Assembly (NCBI GenBank): GCA_012523135.1
Contig: JAAYJD010000004.1
Span: 1 to 42,816, forward strand
DNA: 42,816 bases
Reading direction: 5' to 3'
DNA from: Clostridiaceae bacterium
GTDB lineage: Bacteria; Bacillota; Clostridia; Saccharofermentanales; UBA5734
Shown here: positions 8,441 to 16,794 of the stretch, piece by piece
Layout of the letters: each line of letters opens with the position of its first letter
Position numbering within the stretch: position 1 is the stretch's first letter
Translations under genes and position numbers: made by a program
Notes under the pieces: generated by a model
What the model was told of the DNA's origin: nothing
The model's database searches: none
The model's input: the letters and a program-made list of their open reading frames with translations, nothing else

Positions 8441-10572
8441 GGGATGCTGCCCCCTTCACGTTCTGCCGCCAGGCGGCGGTAAGTTGGCGAATCTTCCAGG
8501 CGGACCTTGCCGGCTACAGGCAGGAGAGTCAGGCGAATGCGGCTCTGGCCCAGGTCCTGCTGCTTGATCAGGCCCGCTTCCGCGAACACGGACAGGATCC
8601 GGGCCAGTCGGAACGGATGCAGGTTGAACTGGTAGCTGCGTCCGATTTTGCGTGACAGCAAGGTTATATCCATGACAGCCGCCTGCTCGTCGCAATGGGT
8701 GCGCAAGTACTGGTAGACAGCCTTGTATTCCTGTTTGTCGGGCAGGACCGCCTGCCAGGGCAGCGAAAAGCGCTTCATCAGGGCCCGGACGTTGCCCTCG
8801 GAACGGTAAAGAGTCTCGGCCTCCCACGGACGGTCATCAAAGGCGTTGCCGCTGTCGGCCGGCCAGAGGTCCCGGATGTTCAGCTGGACCTGGCGGCGGC
8901 CTTGCCAGGTATTGACCTCCAGGGAAAAACAGACATCGATCCGGTCGCCCGCGCCGGTCCAGTCGCCGGCGTCGCCGGCACCAAAGGCGATGCCGTCCAG
9001 GGAGCTGCCGGCCGGGAGGCTGGTCAGCCTGATTTTGAGATGCCGGCCGCCGTTGCCAACCAGCCGGGTCTCCGCGATCTGAAGGTTCTTGCAGATGAAG
9101 AGCGGCGCGGGGTTGCCTTCGCCGAACGGTTCCAGGCGACGCAGCTGCAGCGCCTGATCCAATGTCAGTTCTTCTGCGCCAACCAGGAGGTCCGCACGCT
9201 GGCCGGCCTGAAGCATGTCCGCCCGGATGCTGCTGCGGGCGTATGCGCGGATGGCGCTGCGAAAGTGATCCAGCTGATCCGCCGCCAGGGTCAGCCCGGC
9301 GGCTTTGCGATGCCCGCCGTACCGTTCCAGGGCGCCTGAAGCGGCGTGCAGGGCCGCCAGGATGTCGATATCGCCCCAGGACCGGCAGGATCCGCGAAAC
9401 AAGGCGCCGTCTCCGGCCAGGACGATGACCGGCCGGGTGTATTGCTCCGCCAGCCGCGACGCGACGATGCCGATCACACCGGGATGCCAGTCAGGGCGGG
9501 CAACCACCAGGATGGCGTGCTCGTCCAGGTCGGCCTGGCTGTCCAGCTCCGCCATCGCGTCGCGCGTGATGGCGTTTTCGATTTCCTGGCGCTGTTTGTT
9601 GAGTTCGATCAAGTTCATGGCGATTTCGCCGGCTTCAGCTCGGCTTTCCGTCAGCAGCAGCCTGACCGCATCGAGCGCATCGCTCATGCGGCCGGCCGCG
9701 TTGATGCGGGGGGCTGCCGTAAAGCCGAGCAGCTGGGCGGTCACCTGGCGGTCCGGCGGGCTGACCGCGTCGATCAGAACAGCCAGGCCAGGCGTCGCGG
9801 AAGGCGGCAGGTCATCGTGGGTCAGCCGTTCGTTGCAGCCGCGTCCGAGGTTGATCTGGTCCAGGCCGGCTGCCACCAGGCTGCGGTTTTCATCGAGCAG
9901 CGGCACGACATCGGCTACGGTGCCGAGGGCCGCGAGATCCAAATAGTTTTTCCAGAGGTCGCCGCATTGCAGTTCGCGGCACAGGGCCTGAACGAGTTTC
10001 AGGGCCACACCGACACCGGCAAGGCCGGAAAAGGGGTAGCGGCTGTCAGCCCGGTGCGGATTGACGACGGCGTCCGCGTCCGGCAGGCAGGATCCGCAGG
10101 CGTGGTGGTCGGTCACCACCACGGCGATCCCGGAAACGCGCAGGTTCTTGATCGCCTCCAGGCTGGTGATACCGCAATCGACGGTGATCAAAAGCTTGCA
10201 GCCGGTCGCGGCCAGCGTCTCAGCAGCGTCTTCCGACAAGCCGTAGCCATCGGCCAGGCGATCGGGGATCAGGATCTGGGGGTCGTGGCCCAGGCCGCGC
10301 AAAAAGCGTGTCAGCAAAGCGGTCGCCGTGATCCCGTCGACATCGTAGTCGCCGTGGATGCAGACCGGCTGGTTCGCCCTGAGCACACGCCCGATGGTCC
10401 GGCAGGCTTTGTCCATGTCCGGCAGCAGCTCCGGGTCGTGCAGCTGGTGCAGCCCAGGAGCCAAAAACGTTTCGATCTGCACCGGATCGGTCAGACCGCG
10501 GCAGGCCAGCAGGCGATCCAGCAGGGGTGCCTGGGTCATCGACTCGCTTCTGATCTGCCATTTGCGATGCAC
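8437..10572 (-). CDS. recJ: single-stranded-DNA exonuclease RecJ
   Basis: 5'-3' single-strand DNA exonuclease of recombination and repair. DHH-family motifs are in order: HGDYDVDGITATALL, then VVTDHHACG, then the DHHA1 signature GGHRKAAGLTL. An OB-like region and a C-terminal extension as in Firmicute RecJ follow. I place the start at the GTG at 10572 (711 residues, beginning VHRKWQIRS), because AGGAGG lies just upstream. An in-frame ATG at 10617 would put the start inside a strong hairpin. The gene overlaps rel by 4 bp and follows yqeY with an 80-bp gap. Confidence 0.94.
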   Translation of the reverse strand: MHRKWQIRSESMTQAPLLDRLLACRGLTDPVQIETFLAPGLHQLHDPELLPDMDKACRTIGRVLRANQPVCIHGDYDVDGITATALLTRFLRGLGHDPQILIPDRLADGYGLSEDAAETLAATGCKLLITVDCGITSLEAIKNLRVSGIAVVVTDHHACGSCLPDADAVVNPHRADSRYPFSGLAGVGVALKLVQALCRELQCGDLWKNYLDLAALGTVADVVPLLDENRSLVAAGLDQINLGRGCNERLTHDDLPPSATPGLAVLIDAVSPPDRQVTAQLLGFTAAPRINAAGRMSDALDAVRLLLTESRAEAGEIAMNLIELNKQRQEIENAITRDAMAELDSQADLDEHAILVVARPDWHPGVIGIVASRLAEQYTRPVIVLAGDGALFRGSCRSWGDIDILAALHAASGALERYGGHRKAAGLTLAADQLDHFRSAIRAYARSSIRADMLQAGQRADLLVGAEELTLDQALQLRRLEPFGEGNPAPLFICKNLQIAETRLVGNGGRHLKIRLTSLPAGSSLDGIAFGAGDAGDWTGAGDRIDVCFSLEVNTWQGRRQVQLNIRDLWPADSGNAFDDRPWEAETLYRSEGNVRALMKRFSLPWQAVLPDKQEYKAVYQYLRTHCDEQAAVMDITLLSRKIGRSYQFNLHPFRLARILSVFAEAGLIKQQDLGQSRIRLTLLPVAGKVRLEDSPTYRRLAAEREGGSIP

Positions 10573-10590
10573 GTTGCTGCCTCCTGTGCA

Positions 10591-10639
10591 GACAGGCCCG
10601 ACATCTGAAGCAGACATCGGGCCTGTCGAGTCATTTTTT
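10591..10639. terminator. strong hairpin between yqeY and recJ, T-tract on the plus strand
   Basis: GACAGGCCCGA (10591-10601) pairs with TCGGGCCTGTC (10617-10627), and four further pairs are possible inside. The T6 tract (10634-10639) is on the plus strand, opposite to the flanking genes. On the minus strand the hairpin has no U-tract and ends just before the recJ ribosome-binding site. It may cut antisense transcripts or act as an RNA structure within the operon. Confidence 0.6.
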
Positions 10640-10652
10640 CGGTACGGGGCGT

Positions 10653-11099
10653 TCAGCCGCTCAAGTGACGTTTTACCGCCTGATTCACAAGCTTGCCGTC
10701 GGCGCGTCCTTTCGTCTGCGGCATGACCAGCTTCATGACCTGGCCCATATCCCGGGGTGAGCTGGCCCCCGATTCCCGTATCGCCTCGAGGACGATCCGG
10801 TCGATTTCCGATTCGGTCAGTTGCCTGGGCAGGTAGCTTTCCAAAACAGTCAGTTCTGCCTGATTCTTATCCAGGATATCCTGCCGGCCTGAACGGGCCA
10901 GTTCGGTCAGGTTTTCCTGTCGTTTCTTGACCTCGCGCGCCACGATCTCCAGCATAGCCGGCTCATCGAGGACGCACTGCCCGTCTTTTTCGGCCTGAAG
11001 GATTCCGGCCCGCAGAATCTGGAGCATGTCTTTGCGCAAGGTGTCCCGGGTGCGCATCGCGTCTTTCAGATCCTGCAGCAGGCGCGTCTTCATGTCCAT
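10653..11099 (-). CDS. yqeY: GatB/YqeY-domain protein
   Basis: Small helical protein of 148 residues, normal for YqeY, whose domain is related to the tRNA-binding tail of the GatB amidotransferase subunit. Its exact role is unsettled, and a link to tRNA or aminoacylation is inferred from the fold. Visible signatures are MKTRLLQDLKDAMR near the start and the C-terminal RDMGQVMKLVMPQTKGRADG, typical of the family. Only three bases separate it from the rpsU stop, and it has no strong site of its own apart from AGGAAA inside rpsU. Coupled translation is therefore likely. The ATG six bases downstream (11093) is an alternative start. Confidence 0.92.
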   Translation of the reverse strand: MDMKTRLLQDLKDAMRTRDTLRKDMLQILRAGILQAEKDGQCVLDEPAMLEIVAREVKKRQENLTELARSGRQDILDKNQAELTVLESYLPRQLTESEIDRIVLEAIRESGASSPRDMGQVMKLVMPQTKGRADGKLVNQAVKRHLSG

Positions 11100-11102
11100 C
11101 GG

Positions 11103-11276
11103 TCAGCGTTTCCTTTTCCTGGCAGCTTCGGATTTCTTTTTACGTTTGACGCTGGGTTTTTCGTAATGCTCACGTTTGCGAACTTCTGCAAGAACACCGG
11201 AACGGGCACAGGAGCGCTTGAATCGTCTCAGGGCGCTGTCAAGGGACTCGTTTTCTTTGACTCTTACTTCTGACAT
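11103..11276 (-). CDS. rpsU: 30S ribosomal protein bS21
   Basis: A 57-residue, strongly basic protein beginning [19 protein letters not shown] and ending in a Lys/Arg-rich tail (EAARKRKR), the usual bS21 form. It assists mRNA binding at the 30S platform. GGGAGG lies 8 bases before the ATG. It is first in a minus-strand operon (rpsU-yqeY-recJ-rel) driven by a near-consensus promoter at 11357-11386. The leader of about 75 bases contains a stable hairpin. The rpsU-yqeY order is common in Firmicutes. Confidence 0.95.
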   Translation of the reverse strand: MSEVRVKENESLDSALRRFKRSCARSGVLAEVRKREHYEKPSVKRKKKSEAARKRKR

Positions 11277-11324
11277 CTTTTTTCCCTCCCCTCGCGGCGA
11301 TTTCTAGCTGTTCGCCATAGACAC

Positions 11325-11344
11325 CCGCCTGTCTTGCCAGGCGG
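11325..11344 (-). promoter_or_regulatory. hairpin in the rpsU leader
   Basis: CCGCCTG (11325-11331) pairs with CAGGCGG (11338-11344) across a 6-base loop, within the predicted 5' leader of rpsU mRNA. No U-tract follows. It starts within a few bases of the predicted transcription start, so it could stabilise the 5' end or bind a regulator. Confidence 0.5.
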
Positions 11345-11356
11345 ATACCATGGCCT

Positions 11357-11386
11357 ATTATACCTGTACCGCCGCGCCGGCGTCAA
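11357..11386 (-). promoter_or_regulatory. strong sigma-A promoter of rpsU operon
   Basis: TTGACG (11386-11381) and a perfect TATAAT (11362-11357) are separated by 18 bases on the minus strand. It lies only ~20 bp past the stop of the PHP gene, with no terminator between, so some readthrough from the alaS operon is also possible. Confidence 0.85.
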
Positions 11387-11407
11387 CTGCCGCGTTAATC
11401 CGTCAAA

Positions 11408-12187
11408 TCAGGGGGGTCTGTCCTGCAGGCACGCCTTGACGCGCGCCAGGGCTGGGCGGGTCGCGATGTCCGGCAGGTGATGGGCGTCGTTGCCATAGCT
11501 GAACCAGACGCCGGTTTCACGCCCGATGTCGTATATGCGGCGCAACTGCGGCTTGTCGGCGGCCAGTATGCCGCTGACATTGAGCTCGATGGCCACTTCG
11601 TGCCGCAGCGCCAATTCGAACAGCTCGCCCATCTCCCGGTCCGTTATCGCGGCATTGGCCTGGCGGACGCCTTCCGGCCCGATCCGGTTCCTGGCATATC
11701 CGGCGTCCAGGGGGTGCACCAGGCAGTCAGCCCGGCCGGTCACGATCAGGCTGCGCGCCATCGCCAGCATATGGCAGGCGTAGCCCCGCGGACTCGGTTT
11801 GTCGGGCTGGGCCCAGAACGGCATGTGGTAGTGGTTCAAGGCATACGCCCGGTAGTCCAGGGCCTGGCGAACCTTGGCGCCTTCTAAGGTTTTCCCGATG
11901 CCATAGCAGGACAACTCGCAGCCGATGAGGACGCGGATTTGCGTATCAAGCCCGGCCAGCTGGTTTCGCAGATCTTGCACATGAGCGAGGATGATGTCGT
12001 CATCCAGATCGTTGTTGTGGTGGTCGACAAGTGCGATCGCGTCAAGGCCGGCCTTTTCAGCTTCCTCAACAATCGCCGGCAGTGTCATCGCCCGGTCGGC
12101 ACAGCGCGAAAAAGCGGTGTGCACATGCAGATTCATGCGGGCCAGCAGGTCCAGGTCATAGGTTTTTTCGTGGCAATACACGGTCAC
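11408..12187 (-). CDS. PHP-domain metal-dependent phosphoesterase
   Basis: Predicted phosphatase/phosphoesterase of the PHP superfamily, 259 residues. The metal-binding motifs are in order: NLHVHTAFS near 19-27, ALVDHHNND near 52-60, a GCEL glutamate near 90, an NHYH, an HP, and GNDAHH near the C-terminus. Substrate is unknown; relatives act on histidinol phosphate or nucleotides. The start is uncertain. The GTG at 12187 has only a close GAGG, and the GTG two codons later or the ATG at residue 18 are alternatives. It follows the HIT gene by ~55 bp and is probably the last gene of alaS-HIT-PHP. Confidence 0.82.
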   Translation of the reverse strand: MTVYCHEKTYDLDLLARMNLHVHTAFSRCADRAMTLPAIVEEAEKAGLDAIALVDHHNNDLDDDIILAHVQDLRNQLAGLDTQIRVLIGCELSCYGIGKTLEGAKVRQALDYRAYALNHYHMPFWAQPDKPSPRGYACHMLAMARSLIVTGRADCLVHPLDAGYARNRIGPEGVRQANAAITDREMGELFELALRHEVAIELNVSGILAADKPQLRRIYDIGRETGVWFSYGNDAHHLPDIATRPALARVKACLQDRPP

Positions 12188-12242
12188 GCCTCAGATGGGT
12201 CTTTCATCCTGCCGCGCATCCATCTCCAGCCAGCAGCCGCCT

Positions 12243-12593
12243 TCAAAGCAGCTTTTCGCCCAGGCTGCGCCCGCCGATCAGGTGAAAATGAACATGCGAA
12301 ATGGTCTGGCCGCCGTCCTCGCCGCAGTTGTTGATCAGGCGAAAACCGGTCTGGTCAACGCCGGCGGCCGCTGCGACGCGCGGCACCGCGCGCAGGACAG
12401 CTTGCGCCAGACTGACGCCGTCCGGATGGCCGGCCAGTTCGAGCAGGTTGGCCACGTGTTTGCGGGGCACAATCAGCAGGTGCACCGGGGCTACCGGGTG
12501 AATATCCCGGAACGCGACCACATCATCGTCCTGGTACACGATATCAGCCGGAATCGCTCCGGCGGCAATGCGGCAGAAAATACAGTCTGTCAT
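12243..12593 (-). CDS. HIT-family (HINT-like) nucleotide hydrolase
   Basis: Histidine-triad protein of 116 residues. The HIT motif HVHFHLIGG is near the C-terminus, and a CIFCRI zinc-type N-terminus is also present. HINT proteins hydrolyse nucleoside phosphoramidates and acyl-AMP such as aminoacyl-adenylates, which suits its position 5 bp after alaS. I prefer the ATG at 12593, preceded by AGAGGTGA overlapping the alaS stop; an in-frame GTG at 12602 lies in that site. Confidence 0.93.
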   Translation of the reverse strand: MTDCIFCRIAAGAIPADIVYQDDDVVAFRDIHPVAPVHLLIVPRKHVANLLELAGHPDGVSLAQAVLRAVPRVAAAAGVDQTGFRLINNCGEDGGQTISHVHFHLIGGRSLGEKLL

Positions 12594-12598
12594 CGATC

Positions 12599-15262
12599 TC
12601 ACCTCTCAGTCAGCTGGCTGGCCAGCAGCTGCCGGACAGCTTGCAATGCCGCGGCAATCTGCCGCGGGTTCTTCCCGCCGGCCTGGGCCATGTCCGGCCT
12701 GCCACCGCCGCCGCCTTCCGTGATCCGGGCCGCTTCACGCACGATGGTCCCGGCGTTGAGGCCAGCCTGGCGCGCGGCGTCGGACGCCATGGCCACCCAG
12801 GCAGCTTTGCCGTCAATTTCGGCGCCGAGCAAAATCAAGCCGCGGTCCAGCTTTTCCCGGATCCGGTCGGCTGTTTCGCGCAGCTGCCCCACGTCGGCAA
12901 CCGGCGCAACGGCCAGGAGGACATTGAGCGAGCCCATGGGCTCAGATTGATTGAGCAGTTCGCTGGCCGCGTCACCCAAACGGGCTTTCTGGGCATCAGC
13001 AAGTTCTTTTTCCAGTTTTTTCAGCCGGTCCATCAGCTGCGTCAGCCGATCCGGAAGCTCGCTTTGCGGTGTCTTGAGCAGCGCCGCGCTGGCCTGCAGC
13101 AATTCGTCTTGCTGGCAAGCCATTTCCCAGGCAGCGCCTCCTGTGACGCCTTCGATGCGCCGGACCCCGGACGCGATGCCGCTTTCGCTGAGCAGGCGGA
13201 ACTGGCAGGCCTCGGCAGACTGCTTGAGGTGGGTGCCGCCGCACAGCTCCTTGCTGAATGTGCCGACGGACACGACCCGTACCTGGTCGGCGTATTTTTC
13301 GTCAAACAAGGCGACTGCGCCGGAAGCCCTGGCCTGGTCAAGGGTCATGACTTCGGTGATGACCGGGTCGTTCTTGAGGATTTCTTCGTTGACCAGTTGT
13401 TCAACCTGCCGCTTTTCTTCTGAGGTCAGCGGCTGAAAATGGCTGAAATCGAAACGCAGCCGCTCCGCAGACACCGAGGATCCGGCCTGGGCGACGTGCT
13501 CGCCAACCACCAGGCGCAGCGCCTTGTGGAGCAGGTGCGTCACGGTGTGGTTGCGGGCCGTGGCCAGCCGGTTAGCCGGGTCCACGTCCATGACCAGGCT
13601 GTCGCCCGGGTGCAGCATGCCTTCCTCAACCTGGGCAAGATGAAAGTACAGGCCCTCCGCACTCTTGGTCGTGCCGAGCACGCTGAGGCGGACCTGCTCG
13701 TTGTACATGCGGCCGATATCGCCGGTCTGGCCGCCGCTGGCCGCATAGAATGGGGTTCGGTCGGTGATGACCGTGACAGCCGTTCCGGCTTCCGCTTCGT
13801 CCAGCAGGACAGGTGCCGTATCCTTTTCCGCTTGCAGCAGGTAGCGGACATGAGCCTGGTCGGTCAGCGTGTCGTAGCCGCTGAATGCCGTCGGCTGGCT
13901 GGCGTCGATGCCCTCCGGCAGCGCTTCCTGGCCCCAGGCAGAGCCAGCCCTGGCCCGCAGGGCTTGGCGGGCCGTTTCCTTCTGGCGGGCCATCTCGGTC
14001 TGGAATCCCGCCTCGTCAACTGCCAGTCCCTGTTCTGCCGCGATCTCACGGGTCAGGTCGAGGGGGAAACCGTAGGTGTCGTGCAGGCGGAAGATGTCCT
14101 GGCCGCTCAAGTGCTGTTGTCCGGCCTGTTTGGCCTGGCTGATCAAATCGTCCAGGATCAGGCTGCCTTGCTGGATCGTCTCGGCGAAGCGGTCTTCCTC
14201 ATGGCGGATGACGCGAACGATGCGGTCCTGGTGTTCAAGCAGTTCAGGGTATGCGCCCGCCGACTCATGGATGACCGTCGGCGCGATCTGGTACAAGAAC
14301 GGCTGCGCCAGTCCGAGCAGGCGGCCGAAGCGTGCCGCACGGCGCAGCAGGCGGCGCAGCACGTAGCCGCGCCCCTCGTTGGCCGGAACGATCCCGTCGC
14401 TGATCATCATGGTGGTGCTGCGAATGTGGTCGGTGATGACGCGGATGGCCGTATCGGCTTTCTCATCCTGGCCATATATCACCTTGGCCAGCTGACAGGC
14501 ATGGTCGAGGATCGCCCGGATGGTGTCGACCTCGAAGAGGTTGTCCACATCCTGCATGATGCAGGCAAAACGTTCCAGGCCGGCCCCGGTATCGATGTTC
14601 TTGCGGTCCAGGGGGGTATAGCTGCCGTCCTCTTCCTTGTTGAACTGGGTGAAGACCAGATTCCAGAACTCGACATACCGGTCGCAGTCGCAGCCGACAT
14701 GGCAGTCAGCAGACCCGCAGCCATAAGCGGGTCCGCGGTCAAAATAAAGCTCGGAGCAGGGGCCGCAAGGTCCGGTGCCGTGCTCCCAGAAATTGTCTTC
14801 CTTGCCCATGCGGTAGATGCGGTCCTTGTCCAGACCGACCACCTGGTGCCAGATGTCAAAGGCCTCGTCGTCTTCTTCGTAGACGGAAACATACAGCCGG
14901 TCAGATGGCATCTCCAGGACCTCGGTGCAAAACGCCCAGGCCCAGGGAATGATTTCCTTTTTGAAATAATCGCCAAAAGAAAAATTGCCCAGCATCTCAA
15001 AATACGTGCCATGCCGGGATGTCTTGCCAACCCGTTCGATGTCGGGCGTCCGGATGCATTTCTGGCAGGTCGTCACCCGCGGGGCCGGCGGGACAGCTTT
15101 ACCAGTGAAATAGGGCTTGAGCGGCGTCATCCCGGCGTTGATCAGCAAAATGGATGGGTCGTTGCGCGGCACCAGCGAATAGCTGGGCAGACGCAGATGA
15201 CCTTTTGATTCGAAAAAGGCCAGGTATTTTTCCCGGATGGTATTCAGGCTTTCTGGTTGCAT
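12599..15262 (-). CDS. alaS: alanyl-tRNA synthetase
   Basis: Charges tRNA-Ala and edits Ser/Gly mischarges. At 887 residues it has the full layout. The class II core lies in the first ~460 residues, including the GNFSFGDYFK motif and the Cys-rich GCGSADCHVGCDC insert. The editing domain has HTVTHLLHKAL and CGGTHL zinc motifs, and the C-terminal C-Ala domain ends with a GGGGGRPDMAQAGG motif. The ATG at 15262 follows AAGGAG with a spacing of 10; the upstream in-frame TTG is unlikely. A promoter lies at 15300-15328. The leader is too short for a T-box. It heads the operon with HIT and PHP genes. Confidence 0.97.
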   Translation of the reverse strand: MQPESLNTIREKYLAFFESKGHLRLPSYSLVPRNDPSILLINAGMTPLKPYFTGKAVPPAPRVTTCQKCIRTPDIERVGKTSRHGTYFEMLGNFSFGDYFKKEIIPWAWAFCTEVLEMPSDRLYVSVYEEDDEAFDIWHQVVGLDKDRIYRMGKEDNFWEHGTGPCGPCSELYFDRGPAYGCGSADCHVGCDCDRYVEFWNLVFTQFNKEEDGSYTPLDRKNIDTGAGLERFACIMQDVDNLFEVDTIRAILDHACQLAKVIYGQDEKADTAIRVITDHIRSTTMMISDGIVPANEGRGYVLRRLLRRAARFGRLLGLAQPFLYQIAPTVIHESAGAYPELLEHQDRIVRVIRHEEDRFAETIQQGSLILDDLISQAKQAGQQHLSGQDIFRLHDTYGFPLDLTREIAAEQGLAVDEAGFQTEMARQKETARQALRARAGSAWGQEALPEGIDASQPTAFSGYDTLTDQAHVRYLLQAEKDTAPVLLDEAEAGTAVTVITDRTPFYAASGGQTGDIGRMYNEQVRLSVLGTTKSAEGLYFHLAQVEEGMLHPGDSLVMDVDPANRLATARNHTVTHLLHKALRLVVGEHVAQAGSSVSAERLRFDFSHFQPLTSEEKRQVEQLVNEEILKNDPVITEVMTLDQARASGAVALFDEKYADQVRVVSVGTFSKELCGGTHLKQSAEACQFRLLSESGIASGVRRIEGVTGGAAWEMACQQDELLQASAALLKTPQSELPDRLTQLMDRLKKLEKELADAQKARLGDAASELLNQSEPMGSLNVLLAVAPVADVGQLRETADRIREKLDRGLILLGAEIDGKAAWVAMASDAARQAGLNAGTIVREAARITEGGGGGRPDMAQAGGKNPRQIAAALQAVRQLLASQLTER

Positions 15263-15299
15263 GGCCAAGACACTCCTTCATAGGGTTCACGATGGTCAA

Positions 15300-15328
15300 A
15301 TTCTACACGAAATAAGCCAAATGAACAA
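15300..15328 (-). promoter_or_regulatory. putative promoter of alaS
   Basis: TTGTTC, 17 bases, TAGAAT on the minus strand, ~38 bp upstream of the alaS ATG. The rest of the 15263-15451 gap holds the leader regions of alaS and the divergent DUF1015 gene. Confidence 0.6.
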
Positions 15329-15380
15329 GCAAAATGAGCAGGTCGGGGACGGCGCAGGCGATGCGTCCGCCTTGTTTCTG

Positions 15381-15389
15381 TGATAGAAT
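15381..15389 (+). promoter_or_regulatory. putative extended -10 of the DUF1015 operon
   Basis: TGATAGAAT matches an extended -10. No good -35 is seen. It lies ~60 bp before the DUF1015 ATG. Confidence 0.45.
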
Positions 15390-15451
15390 AGGAAATCGGA
15401 TAATGTCTGGTTGTGTTTTGAAACCAGCCTGTTTTTGGGAAAGGATCCGAT

Positions 15452-16768
15452 ATGCCAGCAAAAACAATGACCCAGAAGGGGCCGTATGGCTTGCCCGTCG
15501 CTCCTCCTGGTCTCCTCATCCCCAGAATCCTGCTGCCCGCACCGCAGATCGACCTTTACCGCTGGTCGGTCATCGCCTGCGACCAGCACACCGCCAACCT
15601 GGAATACTGGCAGAAAACCGCGCAGATCGTCGCCGGCAGCCCTTCGACGCTGCACCTGGTGCTGCCGGAGTATTACCTCGAGCATCCCGACGAGCTGCCG
15701 CTGACCGCGCGGATCACGGCCATCAACAAGACCATGGCCCGTTACCTGGCCGACGGCCTGCTGCGCGAACTGGAGCCAGGCTGTGTCCTGGTGGACCGGC
15801 GGACACCCGAACATGCCAGCCGCCTGGGGCTGGTGGTTGCGGTCGATCTTGAGCATTACGATTTCACGCCCGGCAACCGGCAGCTGATCCGGGCTACGGA
15901 AGGCACCGTCATCGAGCGAATCCCACCGCGCGCGCAGATCCGGCGCGATGCCGCCCTGGAGCTGCCGCATATCCAATTGCTGATCGACGATCCGGCGCGC
16001 CAGGTCATCGAACCGCTGTTCCAGGCGGTCCGCACGGCAGGTCAGGCCCCGTGCTATGAAACCGGTTTCATGCAGGGCGGCGGATCGGTCCGCGGCTGGT
16101 TTTTCCCCGCAGCCGACCCGGCGCTCGGGCGGGCGTTGCAGGCGCTGGCCGAACTGCCCCGCGTCATTGAAAACAACCTGATGCTGGCCGTCGGCGACGG
16201 CAACCATTCGCTGGCCACCGCCAAAGCCCACTGGGATCGCGTTCGGGAACAAGCAGGCCCGGACCATCCGGCCCGCTACGCCCTGGCCGAAGTGATCAAC
16301 CTGCATGACGACGGACTGGCATTCGAGCCGATCCACAGAACCCTGGACGGCATCGGCCTTGACGATTTCCTGGGCCTGGCCGGCGCCTGGTTTAACGGGC
16401 AGGGCTTTCGCGTCGTGACCGAACCGGAGGCGGCGCAAGACTGGCCGTTGTCGATTCCGGTCCTGGCTTCAGGCCAGGCCTGCCGCCTGGTGTTCACCCA
16501 TCCCCGCGACAGCCTCGCAGCGGCCCTGCTCCAGCCGTTTCTGGATGACCTTTCCGGTACGCACGGTGTCCGGGTCGACTACATCCATGGCCTGGACGAA
16601 GTCAGAAGGCTGGCCGGACAAGGCCAACTCGGCCTGGTCTTGCCCGCCCTGGACAAGGCGGACTTTTTCCCCACGATTGCCCGCGACGGCATTTTGCCCC
16701 GCAAGACATTCTCAATGGGAGAAGCACATGAAAAGCGCTATTACATGGAATGCCGACGGATCCGCTGA
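15452..16768 (+). CDS. DUF1015-family protein
   Basis: A 438-residue protein of the DUF1015 family. Conserved marks are RATEGTVIERIPPR at 147-160 and the GDGNHSLATAK motif near 248-258, which corresponds to the ADGHHR-type motif seen in the wider family. No signal peptide or membrane segments are seen, so it is probably cytoplasmic. The biochemical function is not established from the sequence. Relatives are often found beside serA/serC in Clostridia, and serA lies 4 kb away here on the other strand, so a role in serine metabolism is a reasonable guess only. GGAAAGGA precedes the ATG. It is first in an operon with an FAD oxidoreductase and a DUF2298 protein. Confidence 0.85.
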   Translation: MPAKTMTQKGPYGLPVAPPGLLIPRILLPAPQIDLYRWSVIACDQHTANLEYWQKTAQIVAGSPSTLHLVLPEYYLEHPDELPLTARITAINKTMARYLADGLLRELEPGCVLVDRRTPEHASRLGLVVAVDLEHYDFTPGNRQLIRATEGTVIERIPPRAQIRRDAALELPHIQLLIDDPARQVIEPLFQAVRTAGQAPCYETGFMQGGGSVRGWFFPAADPALGRALQALAELPRVIENNLMLAVGDGNHSLATAKAHWDRVREQAGPDHPARYALAEVINLHDDGLAFEPIHRTLDGIGLDDFLGLAGAWFNGQGFRVVTEPEAAQDWPLSIPVLASGQACRLVFTHPRDSLAAALLQPFLDDLSGTHGVRVDYIHGLDEVRRLAGQGQLGLVLPALDKADFFPTIARDGILPRKTFSMGEAHEKRYYMECRRIR

Positions 16769-16794
16769 TTTGACCGGGGAGGAGTGTCCGCGCC

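Noticed and set aside
4691-8482. A 1263-codon open frame on the plus strand
   Set aside because: It is antisense to the AraC regulator and rel genes, lacks recognisable domains, and arises because GC-rich codons leave few stops in the opposite frame. Similar long antisense frames at 9346-10608 and 13439-15208 are explained the same way.
15263-15310. T-box or other tRNA-sensing leader before alaS
   Set aside because: Only about 35 transcribed bases separate the predicted start from the gene, too short for a T-box. The serA leader shows no T-box pattern either.
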